Source: Massilia sp. METH4
GTDB lineage: Bacteria > Pseudomonadota > Gammaproteobacteria > Burkholderiales > Burkholderiaceae_D
Direction of reading: 5' to 3'
DNA: 64,000 bases
Assembly: GCF_037094685.1 (NCBI RefSeq)
Contig: NZ_CP146614.1
Coordinates: forward strand, 5,704,001-5,768,000
Positions 17,295 through 25,584 of this stretch are shown piece by piece. The stretch's first letter is position 1. Each line of letters opens with the position of its first letter. The translations under genes and the position numbers were made by a program. The notes below the pieces were generated by a model. That model was not told the origin of the DNA and searched no databases. It worked only from the letters and a program-made list of their open reading frames with translations.

Positions 17295-18593
17295 ATGAAG
17301 GACACCGACGCGCGCGCGCTGCTGCGGCGCATGCTCGACGCGGCGATTGCCGCCTCCCAGCCGGCATTGTGCATTCCCGGCCTGCTGCCGGAACCGCCGA
17401 AGGGCCGGACGATCGTGATCGGCGCCGGCAAGGCGTCGGCCGAGATGGCCCGGGCCGTCGAGCGCAACTGGAGCGGCCCGCTGGAAGGCCTGGTCGTCAC
17501 GCGCTACGGCTATGCGGTGCCGTGCGAGCGGATCGAGATCGTCGAAGCCGCGCACCCGGTGCCGGACGCCGCCGGCCACGGGGCGGCCCGGCGCATGCTG
17601 GACCTGGTGCGGGGCCTGTCGGAAGACGACACGGTACTGTGCCTGATCTCGGGCGGCGGCTCCTCGCTGCTGCCGCTGCCGCTCGAGGGCATCACGCTGG
17701 AAGACAAGCAGCAGGTCAATGCGGCTCTGCTCAAGTCCGGCGCCACGATCAGTGAAATGAACTGCGTGCGGCAGCACCTCTCGGCCATCAAGGGAGGCAG
17801 GCTGGGTGCCGCCTGCCACCCGGCGAAGGTGGTGACGCTCCTGATCTCGGACGTACCCGGCGACGACCCGCGCGACATCGCTTCCGGCCCGACCGTGGCC
17901 GATCCCGGCACCTGCGAGGATGCGCTGGCCATCGTCCGCCGCTACGGCATCGCGCTGCCCGAGCGCGTGATGGACGTGCTGCGCAGCGGCCGCGGCGAAT
18001 CGGTCAAGCCGGGCGACCCGCGGCTGGCGCGCGCCGAGGTGCGCATGATCGCCACGCCGCAGATGGCGCTGGAAGCGGCGGCCCGCGTGGCGCGGGATGC
18101 CGGCATCGCCCCCCACATCCTCGGCGACAGCCTGGAAGGCGAAGCGCGCGACGTCGGCAAGGTGCTGGCCGGCATCGCGTTGCAGGCGGCGCGGCGCGGC
18201 CAGCCGTTCGCCCCGCCGTGCGTGCTGCTGTCCGGTGGGGAAACGACGGTGACCGTGCGCGGCAAGGGCCGCGGCGGGCGCAATGTGGAATTCTTGCTGT
18301 CCTGCGCGCTCGCGCTGCGCGGCGAACCCGGCGTGTACGGCCTGGCGGCCGACACGGACGGCGTGGACGGCCAGGAGGAAATCGCCGGTGCCGTCATCGG
18401 CCCGGACACGCTGGAACGGGCCTGGGCCGCCGGCCTGCGCCCGAACGACAGCCTGGACGACAACGACGGCCACGGCTTCTTCGGCGCGCTGGGCGACAGC
18501 GTCGTCACCGGCCCCACCCTCACCAATGTCAACGATTTTCGCGCGCTGCTGGTCCTGCCGGCGCGCACGGGACAGCACAAAGAACAGGAGTAA
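17295..18593 (+). CDS. ttuD: Glycerate 2-kinase / hydroxypyruvate reductase TtuD, copy 1
   Basis: A 432-residue protein of the MOFRL/GckA family. Start at ATG 17295 is favoured because GGAG lies six bases upstream; an ATG at 17283 would add four residues. The Rossmann-like N-terminal domain (KGRTIVIGAGKASAEMA, VTRYGYAVPCERIEIVEAAHPVPD), CLISGGGSSLLPLP, and the C-terminal MOFRL domain (LSGGETTVTVRGKGRGGRN, ADTDGVDG, LTNVNDFRALLVL) are intact. Members named TtuD were first called hydroxypyruvate reductases, but the family phosphorylates glycerate to 2-phosphoglycerate. Located 2 bp before pyk in the tartrate operon. A paralogue lies at 60974-62236. Confidence 0.92.
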   Translation: MKDTDARALLRRMLDAAIAASQPALCIPGLLPEPPKGRTIVIGAGKASAEMARAVERNWSGPLEGLVVTRYGYAVPCERIEIVEAAHPVPDAAGHGAARRMLDLVRGLSEDDTVLCLISGGGSSLLPLPLEGITLEDKQQVNAALLKSGATISEMNCVRQHLSAIKGGRLGAACHPAKVVTLLISDVPGDDPRDIASGPTVADPGTCEDALAIVRRYGIALPERVMDVLRSGRGESVKPGDPRLARAEVRMIATPQMALEAAARVARDAGIAPHILGDSLEGEARDVGKVLAGIALQAARRGQPFAPPCVLLSGGETTVTVRGKGRGGRNVEFLLSCALALRGEPGVYGLAADTDGVDGQEEIAGAVIGPDTLERAWAAGLRPNDSLDDNDGHGFFGALGDSVVTGPTLTNVNDFRALLVLPARTGQHKEQE

Positions 18594-18595
18594 GC

Positions 18596-20014
18596 ATGCA
18601 TCGCAACCGCAACGCCAAGATCGTCGCCACGCTCGGCCCGGCCAGCTCCGATCCGGTGACCATACGCGCCCTGTTCGCCGCCGGGGCGGACGTGTTCCGC
18701 CTGAACTTCAGCCACGGCAGTCATGCCGATCACCGGCAGCGCCTGGAGACGATCCGCGCCATCGAGGCGGAGACGGGCCGCCCGATCGGCGTGCTGCTCG
18801 ACCTGCAGGGACCGAAGCTGCGCCTCGGCACCTTCGCCGATGGCGCCGTCGTGCTCGAGGCGGGCGCGCCATTTCGCCTCGACCTGGACCGCGACAGGCC
18901 GGGCGACCAGCTACGCGCGCCGCTGCCGCATCCGGAAATCTTCGCCGCGCTGGTGCCCGGCACCGACCTGCTGATCGACGACGGGCGCGTGCGGCTGCGG
19001 GTCGAGCGCTGCGGGGCGGATTTCGCCGAAACGACGGTGGTGACCGGCGGGCGCGTGTCCGACCGCAAGGGCGTCAACGTGCCGGGCGTGGTACTGCCGC
19101 TCTCCGCCCTCACCGAGAAGGACCGGCAGGACCTGGACTTCGGCCTGAAGCTGGGTATCGACTGGGTGGCCCTGTCATTCGTGCAGCGCCCCGAGGACAT
19201 CGCCGAGATCCGCGCGATCGTCGGCCACCACGCGGGCATCGTCGCCAAGCTGGAAAAGCCCGCCGCGATCCACAGCCTCGATGCCATCGTGGGGGAGGCC
19301 GACGCGGTGATGGTCGCGCGCGGCGACCTGGGCGTGGAGATGCCGCCGGAACAGGTGCCGGCGATCCAGAAGCGCATCGTGCGTGCCTGCCGCAAGGTGG
19401 GCACGCCCGTGATCGTGGCCACGCAGATGCTCGAATCGATGGTGTCGGCACCGGTTCCCACCCGGGCCGAAGCGTCGGACGTGGCCACCGCCATCTACGA
19501 CGGCGCCGACGCCGTGATGCTGTCGGCCGAATCGGCATCCGGCCAGTACCCGCGCGACGCGGTGCGCATCATGAACTCGATCATCGCGCAGACGGAGGCG
19601 GACCCGTACTACCGCGAGGAACTGGCAATCGCCGGCGGCGCGGCGGCCACGCTGGCTTCCGACGGCATCGGCATCGCCGTGCGCAGCGTTACCGAGGCGC
19701 TGCGCGTGGCCGCCGTCGTCGCCTACACCTGCTCCGGCTACTCGGCGCTGCGCATGGCGCGCGAGCGGCCGCGCGCGCCGATCGTGGGCATGACGCCTTC
19801 CGTCGCGACGGCGCGGCGCCTCGCCCTCGCCTGGGGCGTGCACCCGGTGCTGTGCCCGGAGGTGAACGACGTGACCGAGATGAGCGAGCGCGCCTGCGAG
19901 GTGGTGCGGCGCGAGGACGTGGCGCAGCCGGGCGATACGATCGTCATCTCCGCCGGCGTGCCGTTCGCGGTGCCGGGCACGACGAACCTGATGCGCATCG
20001 CGCAGGTGGATTGA
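18596..20014 (+). CDS. pyk: Pyruvate kinase, tartrate-locus copy (TtuE-like)
   Basis: A 472-residue pyruvate kinase that makes pyruvate and ATP from PEP and ADP. It has the barrel start AKIVATLGPASS and FRLNFSHGSHADH, a B domain (about 70-170), the active-site signature IVAKLEKPAAI with its catalytic Lys, MVARGDLGVEMP, and the effector-loop region near the C-terminus. It is the last gene of the tartrate operon, matching ttuE in Agrobacterium ttu clusters. It completes glycerate to 2-phosphoglycerate to PEP to pyruvate with housekeeping enolase. A second copy lies at 59521-60936. A general glycolytic role cannot be ruled out. Confidence 0.93.
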   Translation: MHRNRNAKIVATLGPASSDPVTIRALFAAGADVFRLNFSHGSHADHRQRLETIRAIEAETGRPIGVLLDLQGPKLRLGTFADGAVVLEAGAPFRLDLDRDRPGDQLRAPLPHPEIFAALVPGTDLLIDDGRVRLRVERCGADFAETTVVTGGRVSDRKGVNVPGVVLPLSALTEKDRQDLDFGLKLGIDWVALSFVQRPEDIAEIRAIVGHHAGIVAKLEKPAAIHSLDAIVGEADAVMVARGDLGVEMPPEQVPAIQKRIVRACRKVGTPVIVATQMLESMVSAPVPTRAEASDVATAIYDGADAVMLSAESASGQYPRDAVRIMNSIIAQTEADPYYREELAIAGGAAATLASDGIGIAVRSVTEALRVAAVVAYTCSGYSALRMARERPRAPIVGMTPSVATARRLALAWGVHPVLCPEVNDVTEMSERACEVVRREDVAQPGDTIVISAGVPFAVPGTTNLMRIAQVD

Positions 20015-20122
20015 CGGGGCGGCAGAGACACGAACCCGACCCTCGGTCGACGCCCGGGCTTGCCTGGACCGAGGCGGTCTTCCCGGCTACCATGGCGCTC
20101 CCGCCATTGTGATTCCGACAAG

Positions 20123-20989
20123 ATGACCGCGATTCCTGCCCCGACCTGTTTCCTGGCCGCCGCCTGGCTGCTTGCCGCGCTCTCCCTGTGGCTCCCCTCG
20201 CCCGCCGCAAGGTGGCCAGCCTGGGCACCCTGCCTTTTCCTCGCCTGCCTCGTCGGGCTCGTCGTTGGTGCCCTGCTCCCCGCTGGTGCGGCAACCGTGC
20301 TGGTACTGGCGGCGCTGTGCCTCGGCTGGCAGCGCCAGCACGGAGGGGTGGTCCAGGGCGTGTTGCTGGTGGCGATAGCCGTTCTCTCGCTCGCCCTCGC
20401 CCTGCACGCGGTGCCGGGCTTCGCCAATCCCCTGCTGTTCAAGGACGTGCAGGTAAGCCCCGGCGCGGCGCCGGTGTCGCTGTACCTGAACCTGGACAAG
20501 GCGGCCGCCGGCATCCTGCTGTGCGCCACCTTCGCGGCGCCGGCGCGCGAAGCCCTCGCCTGGCGCCGCGTCGGCACCGCGTGGCCCGTGATCGTGCTGA
20601 CACCCGTCGTGGTGCTCGGCACCGGCGTCGCCGTCGGCTTCACGGCTGTCGAGCCGAAGTGGCTGGCCGAAGCGCCCGTCTTCCTGGTGCTTAACCTGTT
20701 CGTCACCTGCCTGGCCGAGGAAGCCTTCTTCCGCGCGCTGGTGCAGGGGCGCCTCGAACATGCACTGCGCGACCGGCGGCATGGCGCCACCCTCGCACTG
20801 GCGCTGGCTTCGGTGCTGTTCGGGATCGCCCACCTGGGCGGCGGTCCGGTACTCGCCGCGCTCGCGACGCTGGCCGGCATCGGCTACGGTCTCGCATGGC
20901 GCCGCGGCGGCATCGAAGCGGCGGTCCTCACGCATTTCGCCGTGAACGCGGGGCGCTTCGTGCTGCTGACCTATCCGGCGCTGAAGTGA
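20123..20989 (+). CDS. CPBP-family intramembrane metalloprotease (CAAX protease type)
   Basis: A 288-residue polytopic membrane protein with about eight hydrophobic helices. ATG 20123 starts directly before the first helix; an upstream in-frame Met at 20060 adds a basic non-hydrophobic tail. The three family motifs are present: Glu199-Glu200 with Arg204 (EEAFFR), His237 in FGIAHLGG, and His271 to Asn275 (HFAVN). These residues form the metal-dependent active site of Abi/CPBP proteases. Substrates in bacteria are mostly unknown; some members act in bacteriocin immunity or protein maturation. No peptide or bacteriocin gene is beside it. Confidence 0.85.
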   Translation: MTAIPAPTCFLAAAWLLAALSLWLPSPAARWPAWAPCLFLACLVGLVVGALLPAGAATVLVLAALCLGWQRQHGGVVQGVLLVAIAVLSLALALHAVPGFANPLLFKDVQVSPGAAPVSLYLNLDKAAAGILLCATFAAPAREALAWRRVGTAWPVIVLTPVVVLGTGVAVGFTAVEPKWLAEAPVFLVLNLFVTCLAEEAFFRALVQGRLEHALRDRRHGATLALALASVLFGIAHLGGGPVLAALATLAGIGYGLAWRRGGIEAAVLTHFAVNAGRFVLLTYPALK

Positions 20990-21020
20990 GCGGATAAGTG
21001 AGCGGATAAGTGAGCAAATA
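20985..21020. repeat. Three tandem 12-bp units over the protease stop codon
   Basis: AGTGAGCGGATA occurs at 20985-20996 and 20997-21008, then AGTGAGCAAATA at 21009-21020. In frame this gives Lys-stop-Ala-Asp three times, so the stop codon of the CPBP gene is triplicated in register. Confidence 0.85.
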
Positions 21021-21032
21021 AGCCGCGCGGGC

Positions 21033-21142
21033 AAAAAAAATGCCGGCGCGGGGCCGGCAAATTCCAATTCTCGGAGAGAGATTGGAGGAGACAGGTGAAT
21101 CATCTCATCCGAACGGGTATCGCGCTACTTTATTTCCCGCAT
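21033..21142 (-). ncRNA. Candidate small RNA, family member 1 (anti-SD type)
   Basis: Read on the minus strand the block starts with a conserved promoter-like stretch ATGCGGGAAATAAAGTAGCG, followed by exactly 30 bases to GTCTCCTCCAATC. Then come a hairpin closed by CCAAT/ATTGG and an intrinsic terminator TGCCGGC-CCCGC-GCCGGCA with eight T (21040-21033). The TCTCCTCC stretch is complementary to a strong Shine-Dalgarno sequence. A transcript starting near 21100 would be about 65-70 nt. Two close relatives lie at 21181-21288 and 25305-25412. It sits downstream of gudD on the same strand. No expression data are available; this is a structural prediction. Confidence 0.6.
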
Positions 21143-21180
21143 ACCTCCCATCAGGCCAGTGAATGATTGGCGGGCAGCGC

Positions 21181-21288
21181 AAAAAAAATGCCGGCTCAAG
21201 GCCGGCAAATTCCAATTCAAGTAGAGATTGGAGGAGACGGAAACATCATCTCATCCGGCGCGATATCGCGCCACTTTATTTCCCGCAT
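21181..21288 (-). ncRNA. Candidate small RNA, family member 2 (anti-SD type)
   Basis: Same layout as member 1, 148 bp away in the same direction. ATGCGGGAAATAAAGTGGCG (21288 downward) comes first, then 30 bases that contain the perfect palindrome GGCGCGATATCGCGCC. GTCTCCTCC follows, then a CCAAT/ATTGG hairpin with a different loop and a terminator TGCCGGC-CTTGA-GCCGGCA with eight T (21188-21181). The loops differ from member 1 while stems and the anti-SD segment are kept. That pattern suggests selection on RNA structure. It lies directly after the gudD stop (21326), so read-through from gudD would also end here. Confidence 0.6.
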
Positions 21289-21325
21289 AGCGCCCATCAA
21301 TCTCATGAATAATGGCCCGGCGCAA

Positions 21326-22666
21326 TCACCGCACCAGGCAAGGCTTCTTGTTATCGAATTTCCAGCCCGGCACGAGGAACTGCATGGCGGCCGCGTCGTC
21401 GCGCGCGCCCAGGCCCATGTTCTTATACGCCTGGTGGGCCTTTTCCAGCTCCACCGGATCGAGCTCGATGCCCAGGCCCGGCTTTTGCGGGATGGCGACG
21501 AAACCGCCCTCGATTTTCATGGGCTCCTTCGTCAGGCGCTGGCCATCCTGCCAGATCCAGTGCGTGTCGATTGCCGTCACCTTGCCCGGCGCCGCGGCGC
21601 CCACGTGCGTGAACATCGCCAGCGAAATGTCGAAGTGGTTGTTCGAGTGCGAACCCCAGGTCAGGCCGAACATCTGGCACAACTGGGCCACGCGCACGGA
21701 ACCCTGCATCGTCCAGAAGTGCGGGTCGGCCAGCGGAATGTCCACCGATTGCAGCTGGATCGAGTGGGCCATCTGACGCCAGTCGGTGGCGATCATATTG
21801 GTCGCCGTCGGCAGCCCGGTGGCGCGGCGGAATTCCGCCATCACTTCGCGGCCGGAGAAACCGTTCTCGGCGCCGCACGGGTCTTCCGCGTAGGCCAGGA
21901 TGCCGTGCTTGTCGCGGCACACGCGGATCGCTTCCTGGAGCGACCAGGCGCCATTCGGGTCCAGGGTCACGCGCGCCTGCGGGAAGCGCTCGTGCAACGC
22001 GACGATCGCTTCCATCTCGGCGTCCGCGCTCAGCACGCCGCCCTTCAGCTTGAAATCGTTGAAGCCGTAGCGTTCGCGTGCCGCCTCGGCCAGCCGCACC
22101 ACCGTTTCCGGCGTGAGTGCTTCTTCGTTGCGCACGCGGAACCAGGCGTCGTCCGCATCGGGTTCGGCGCGGTAGTCGAGCGTCGTCTTCCGGCGGTCGC
22201 CGACATAGAAAAGGTAGCCGAGCATCTCGACCTTGTCGCGCTGCTGGCCTTCGCCCAGCAGCGCCGCCACGGGCACGTTCATGAACTGGCCCAGCAGGTC
22301 GAGCAGCGCCGATTCCATCGCCGTCACGGCGTGGATCGTGATGCGCAGGTCGAAGGTCTGCAGGCCGCGGCCCGCGGAGTCGCGCTCGGCGAACACGCTT
22401 CGCATCGTGTTCAGGATGTTGTTGTATTCGCCCAGGCTCTTGCCGATCACCAGCGCGCGGGCATCTTCCAGCGTCTGGCGGATCTTCTCGCCGCCCGGCA
22501 CTTCGCCGAGGCCCGTGTTACCCGCGCTGTCCGTCAGGATCACGATATTGCGGGTGAACCAGGCGCCGTGCGCGCCGGAGAGGTTGAGCAGCATGCTGTC
22601 CTGGCCCGCGACGGGCACCACGCGCATGTCGGTGACGATGGGGGCGCCGGAAATGTAGGTAGTCAT
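21326..22666 (-). CDS. gudD: D-glucarate dehydratase
   Basis: A 446-residue enolase-superfamily enzyme that removes water from D-glucarate (and L-idarate) to give 5-keto-4-deoxyglucarate. The N-terminal capping domain ([35 protein letters not shown]) and the barrel with the KLKGG catalytic Lys motif (FNDFKLKGG), the metal ligands in TLDPNGAW and YAEDPCG, and the His region [12 protein letters not shown] are all typical of GudD. Length equals the family norm. It follows the transporter gudP by 22 bp on the same strand and ends before two candidate small RNAs. The next enzyme of the route is not in the window. Confidence 0.95.
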   Translation of the reverse strand: MTTYISGAPIVTDMRVVPVAGQDSMLLNLSGAHGAWFTRNIVILTDSAGNTGLGEVPGGEKIRQTLEDARALVIGKSLGEYNNILNTMRSVFAERDSAGRGLQTFDLRITIHAVTAMESALLDLLGQFMNVPVAALLGEGQQRDKVEMLGYLFYVGDRRKTTLDYRAEPDADDAWFRVRNEEALTPETVVRLAEAARERYGFNDFKLKGGVLSADAEMEAIVALHERFPQARVTLDPNGAWSLQEAIRVCRDKHGILAYAEDPCGAENGFSGREVMAEFRRATGLPTATNMIATDWRQMAHSIQLQSVDIPLADPHFWTMQGSVRVAQLCQMFGLTWGSHSNNHFDISLAMFTHVGAAAPGKVTAIDTHWIWQDGQRLTKEPMKIEGGFVAIPQKPGLGIELDPVELEKAHQAYKNMGLGARDDAAAMQFLVPGWKFDNKKPCLVR

Positions 22667-22688
22667 ATTGGTACTCTTGATTGGACGG

Positions 22689-24047
22689 TTATTTGACGAG
22701 GGATTTGGTCAGCGTGACGCGCTTGATATCGCCCACGATGAACAGGTAGCTGAAGATCGCGACCGCGGCATTGGCGCCGACGAAAACCAGCGCGCCGGCG
22801 AACGAACCCGTGTTCTGCACAATGTAGCCGATGACGATCGGCGTGGTGATGCCGGCGGTATTGCCGAAGGTGTTGAACAGCGCGCCGGACAGGCCACCCG
22901 CCTCCTTTGGCGACGTGTCGGACACCACGGCCCAGCCCAGCGCGCCGATGCCCTTGCCGAAGAAGGCCAGCGACATCACGGCCACCACCAGCATGTCGGT
23001 CTCGATGTAGTTACAGCCGATCATGCTCATCGACAGCAGCATGCCCAGCACGATCGGCACCTTGCGCGAGACGGACAGCGAGCAGCCCGACCTGGCCAGG
23101 CGGTCGGACATCCAGCCGCCGACGATGCCGCCCAGGAAACCGGCGATCGCCGGCATCGAGGCCACGAAGCCCGCCTTCAGGATCGTCATGCCGCGTTCCT
23201 GCACGAGGTAGACGGGGAACCAGGTGAGGAAGAAGTAGGTCAGCGTCGTGATGCAGTACTGCGCCACGTAGACGCCCAGCAGCATGCGGTTGCCCAGCAA
23301 TTCCTTGATGGCGGCGAACACGTCGACCTTGCTCGGCTCGGCGCCATGCTTGCCCGTTTCCAGGTCGACCAGCGCGCCGCCTTCCTTGATGTACTGGAGC
23401 TCCGCCGCGTTGATCGAAGGGTGCTGGCGCGGGCCGTGGATGACCTTCAGCCAGACGAACGACAGGCCGATACCCAGCGCGCCCATCACATAGAACACGC
23501 TGTGCCAGTCATACGTGTGCACCAGCCAGCCCATGATCGGGGCGAACAGCACGGTGGCGAAATACTGCGCCGAGTTGAAGATGGCGGCGGCCAGGGCCCG
23601 TTCATTGGTGGGAAACCACGACGAGGCGATGCGGCTGTTGCCGGGGAACGAAGGCGCCTCGGCAGCGCCGACGAGCAGGCGCAGCGCGAACAGCAGCGCC
23701 ACGGCGGCACCGCCCGTGAAGAAGCCGACGGCACCCGTCAGCATCGTGAACAGCGACCACAGGAAGATACTGAAGAAATACGTGATGCGCGAACCGAAGC
23801 GGTCCAGCAGCCAGCCGCCCGGCAGCTGGGCCAGCACATAGGACCACGCGAACGCCGAGAAGACATAGCCCATCTCCACGGCCGACAGGCCGAGATCGGC
23901 CTTCAGGTTCGGGCCGGCGATCGAGATCGTCGCGCGGTCGGCATAGTTGATGGTGGTGACGGCGAACAGCATCGCCAGGATGGTCCAGCGCGTGCGGGTG
24001 CGGGTCTGGGTCGCGGCGGCAACGGTCGCGGTTGGTGCGTGATCCAT
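22689..24047 (-). CDS. gudP: D-glucarate MFS transporter (ACS family)
   Basis: A 452-residue inner-membrane proton symporter with 12 predicted helices. It has [23 protein letters not shown] in helix 1, [20 protein letters not shown] as the signature loop between helices 2 and 3, and a large cytoplasmic loop in the middle. Together with GudD downstream and a LysR gene upstream, this identifies the anion:cation symporter branch that imports glucarate or galactarate. The choice of glucarate rests on the neighbouring dehydratase. The 215-bp gap before it should hold its promoter and the LysR site. Confidence 0.9.
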   Translation of the reverse strand: MDHAPTATVAAATQTRTRTRWTILAMLFAVTTINYADRATISIAGPNLKADLGLSAVEMGYVFSAFAWSYVLAQLPGGWLLDRFGSRITYFFSIFLWSLFTMLTGAVGFFTGGAAVALLFALRLLVGAAEAPSFPGNSRIASSWFPTNERALAAAIFNSAQYFATVLFAPIMGWLVHTYDWHSVFYVMGALGIGLSFVWLKVIHGPRQHPSINAAELQYIKEGGALVDLETGKHGAEPSKVDVFAAIKELLGNRMLLGVYVAQYCITTLTYFFLTWFPVYLVQERGMTILKAGFVASMPAIAGFLGGIVGGWMSDRLARSGCSLSVSRKVPIVLGMLLSMSMIGCNYIETDMLVVAVMSLAFFGKGIGALGWAVVSDTSPKEAGGLSGALFNTFGNTAGITTPIVIGYIVQNTGSFAGALVFVGANAAVAIFSYLFIVGDIKRVTLTKSLVK

Positions 24048-24262
24048 GGTGTCTCCTATGGTTGGTCTGATTGCACCGCACGATCATATGCGCGCCGGGC
24101 CCGGCCAACAAACCAATGTGTGATGACACCTATTCACATTTTGTATTACTGATCCCGGCCAGGGTACTGCCCGTCAGCCGGGATATTTACGCTTTCCCTA
24201 CGTGAAAACCCGTACGGCACGTCGATCGCGTGCGTGATCGAGTCAGGACAGGCATCGCTGTC

Positions 24263-25147
24263 TCATGCGTCGGCGAAGGTGGGCAGCACGTCGTGCAGGA
24301 ACAGTTGCAGCACCGGGTTGTCGTTGCTGCGCCGGTAGGTGCACACCATCTCGACGGGTTCGGTCGCCACCTCGCGCAGCACGATGCTTTCGAAATGGAG
24401 CCGCGCGGCGCCGGCCGCGATCAGCGCCACGCCCATGCCGGCGCGCACCAGCGCCAGCATCGTGTGCACCTGGCCGATGTGCTCCACGATGTCGGGCACC
24501 ACGCCTTCGCGCGCGAAGCGCTCGGTCAGCATCTGGTGGAACGGCCGCGCCTCGTAGGGGGAATACATGATGAACGGCTTGCCGTGCAGGTCGGCCAGCG
24601 TGGGGTGCTCCGGCCACAGCGCCGCCTCGGCTTCGGGGATCGCCAGCATCAGCGATTCGGTGGCGATGCGCTTGCTGGTCAGTTCCGCATTGATCGGGTG
24701 GGGGCGCATCAGGCCCAGGTCGAGCTGGCCCGCGTTCAGCATCTCCACCTGCGTGGTGCTGACCAGTTCCTTCAGCGTCAGCGAGATGCCGGGCGCCCGG
24801 TCGCGCAGGCGGCGCACCACTTCCGGCAGCAGGTTGTAGCCGGACGCGGACGTGAAGCCGACCGCCAGGGTGCCCTGGTCGCCCTTCGCCGCGCGCCGCG
24901 CGGTGAACGCGGCCTCCTCGGCCATGCGCAGGATGCGCGCCGCCTCGGGAAAGAACGCCCGGCCCGCCGCCGTCAGCCGCACGGTGCGGCTGTTCCGCTC
25001 CAGCAGTTGCGCGCCCACGTGGTGCTCGAGCAGGCGGATCTGGCGCGACAGCGGCGGCTGCGTCATGTTCAGGCGCTCGGCGGCCCGGCTGAAGTGCAAT
25101 TCTTCGGCCACGGCGACAAAGCAGCGGAGCTGGCTAATTTCGAACAT
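24263..25147 (-). CDS. LysR-family regulator of the glucarate genes
   Basis: A 294-residue regulator. Start at 25147 (MFEISQLRCFVAVAEELHFSRAAERLN) is the family-typical beginning; longer upstream readings translate intergenic repeats. The helix-turn-helix covers about 1-60 (LNMTQPPLSRQIRLLEHHVG) and the effector domain follows (CbbR/CatR branch). It lies upstream of gudP and gudD in the same direction, separated from them by 215 bp, so it probably has its own promoter and activates gudPD with glucarate or a product as inducer. Confidence 0.87.
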   Translation of the reverse strand: MFEISQLRCFVAVAEELHFSRAAERLNMTQPPLSRQIRLLEHHVGAQLLERNSRTVRLTAAGRAFFPEAARILRMAEEAAFTARRAAKGDQGTLAVGFTSASGYNLLPEVVRRLRDRAPGISLTLKELVSTTQVEMLNAGQLDLGLMRPHPINAELTSKRIATESLMLAIPEAEAALWPEHPTLADLHGKPFIMYSPYEARPFHQMLTERFAREGVVPDIVEHIGQVHTMLALVRAGMGVALIAAGAARLHFESIVLREVATEPVEMVCTYRRSNDNPVLQLFLHDVLPTFADA

Positions 25148-25211
25148 ATCGATGTAGGGGAGCGCTGCGAAGCCGCCATTCTCGTCTGGCGCGCCCGCCG
25201 CCGCAACCCGC

Positions 25212-25299
25212 AATGTTGCCGGAAAAATGGGGACAGCCCCCATTTTCGCGGCAATCTTTCCCGGAAAATGGGGTACGTCCCCATTTTCAAGGCAACATT
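25212..25299. repeat. Nested palindromic repeat (REP-like doublet)
   Basis: Outer arms AATGTTGCC (25212-25220) and GGCAACATT (25291-25299) enclose two inner palindromes: GAAAAATGGGGACAG-CCCCCATTTTC-like (25222-25247) and the perfect GAAAATGGGG-TACGT-CCCCATTTTC (25264-25288). The composite lies between the LysR gene and small RNA member 3. It belongs to no gene and looks like a mobile or recurrent REP unit. Confidence 0.75.
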
Positions 25300-25304
25300 C
25301 AGGC

Positions 25305-25412
25305 AAAAAAAATGCCGGCTCGGGGCCGGCGAATTCCAATTCTCGGAGAGATTGGAGGAGACGGGTGCATCTTCCCATGCCCCAAGCCATCCCGCCACTT
25401 TATTTCCCGCAT
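25305..25412 (-). ncRNA. Candidate small RNA, family member 3 (anti-SD type)
   Basis: The third copy has the same order on the minus strand: ATGCGGGAAATAAAGTGGCG, 30 bases, GTCTCCTCC, a CCAAT/ATTGG hairpin, then a terminator GCCGGC-CCCGA-GCCGGC and eight T (25312-25305). The 30-base spacer differs strongly from members 1 and 2, yet keeps its length and a few fixed positions (GAT at 2-4, ATG at 15-17, GAT at 22-24). A promoter -35/-10 arrangement would explain this. It lies between the glucarate LysR gene and the GPH symporter operon, read toward the LysR gene. The eight-T terminator should prevent read-through. Confidence 0.6.
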
Positions 25413-25464
25413 GACACAGATAAGTTCCGTGAATAACTGTCCTGCTTTTAACAGACGCGTGATC

Positions 25465-25533
25465 GGTAGCGCAACCAAAAATATTCCAACGATAAGTTTT
25501 TATCGGCTAACATAGAGTAATGGTTGCGCTATT
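25465..25533. promoter_or_regulatory. Pair of LacI-type operator sites before the GPH symporter
   Basis: GGTAGCGCAACC (25465-25476) and GGTTGCGCTATT (25522-25533) are nearly reverse complements of each other and fit the LacI-family pattern GGTNGCGCNACC. They are 57 bp apart and about 50-120 bp upstream of the symporter start. This is the right position for repression by looping or by steric block. No LacI-type gene is in this window, so the regulator would be encoded elsewhere. Confidence 0.5.
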
Positions 25534-25584
25534 CATTTGCGATAACGCGAGTGTTACAACCTCATAACGATAAAGCGAGACATC

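Noticed and set aside
15897..18578. Open frame of about 893 codons on the minus strand over dctA and ttuD
   Set aside because: It spans two well-supported genes and their intergenic region in antisense and shows no domain; GC-rich codon bias explains it.
20087..21103. Minus-strand frame containing RELEFAGPAPAFFLP, also seen near 25390
   Set aside because: The shared peptide is a translation of the small-RNA repeat blocks, not a conserved protein.
25304..25390. N-terminal extension of the glucarate LysR protein
   Set aside because: It would translate the small-RNA terminator and REP repeat; the LysR family start is at 25147.
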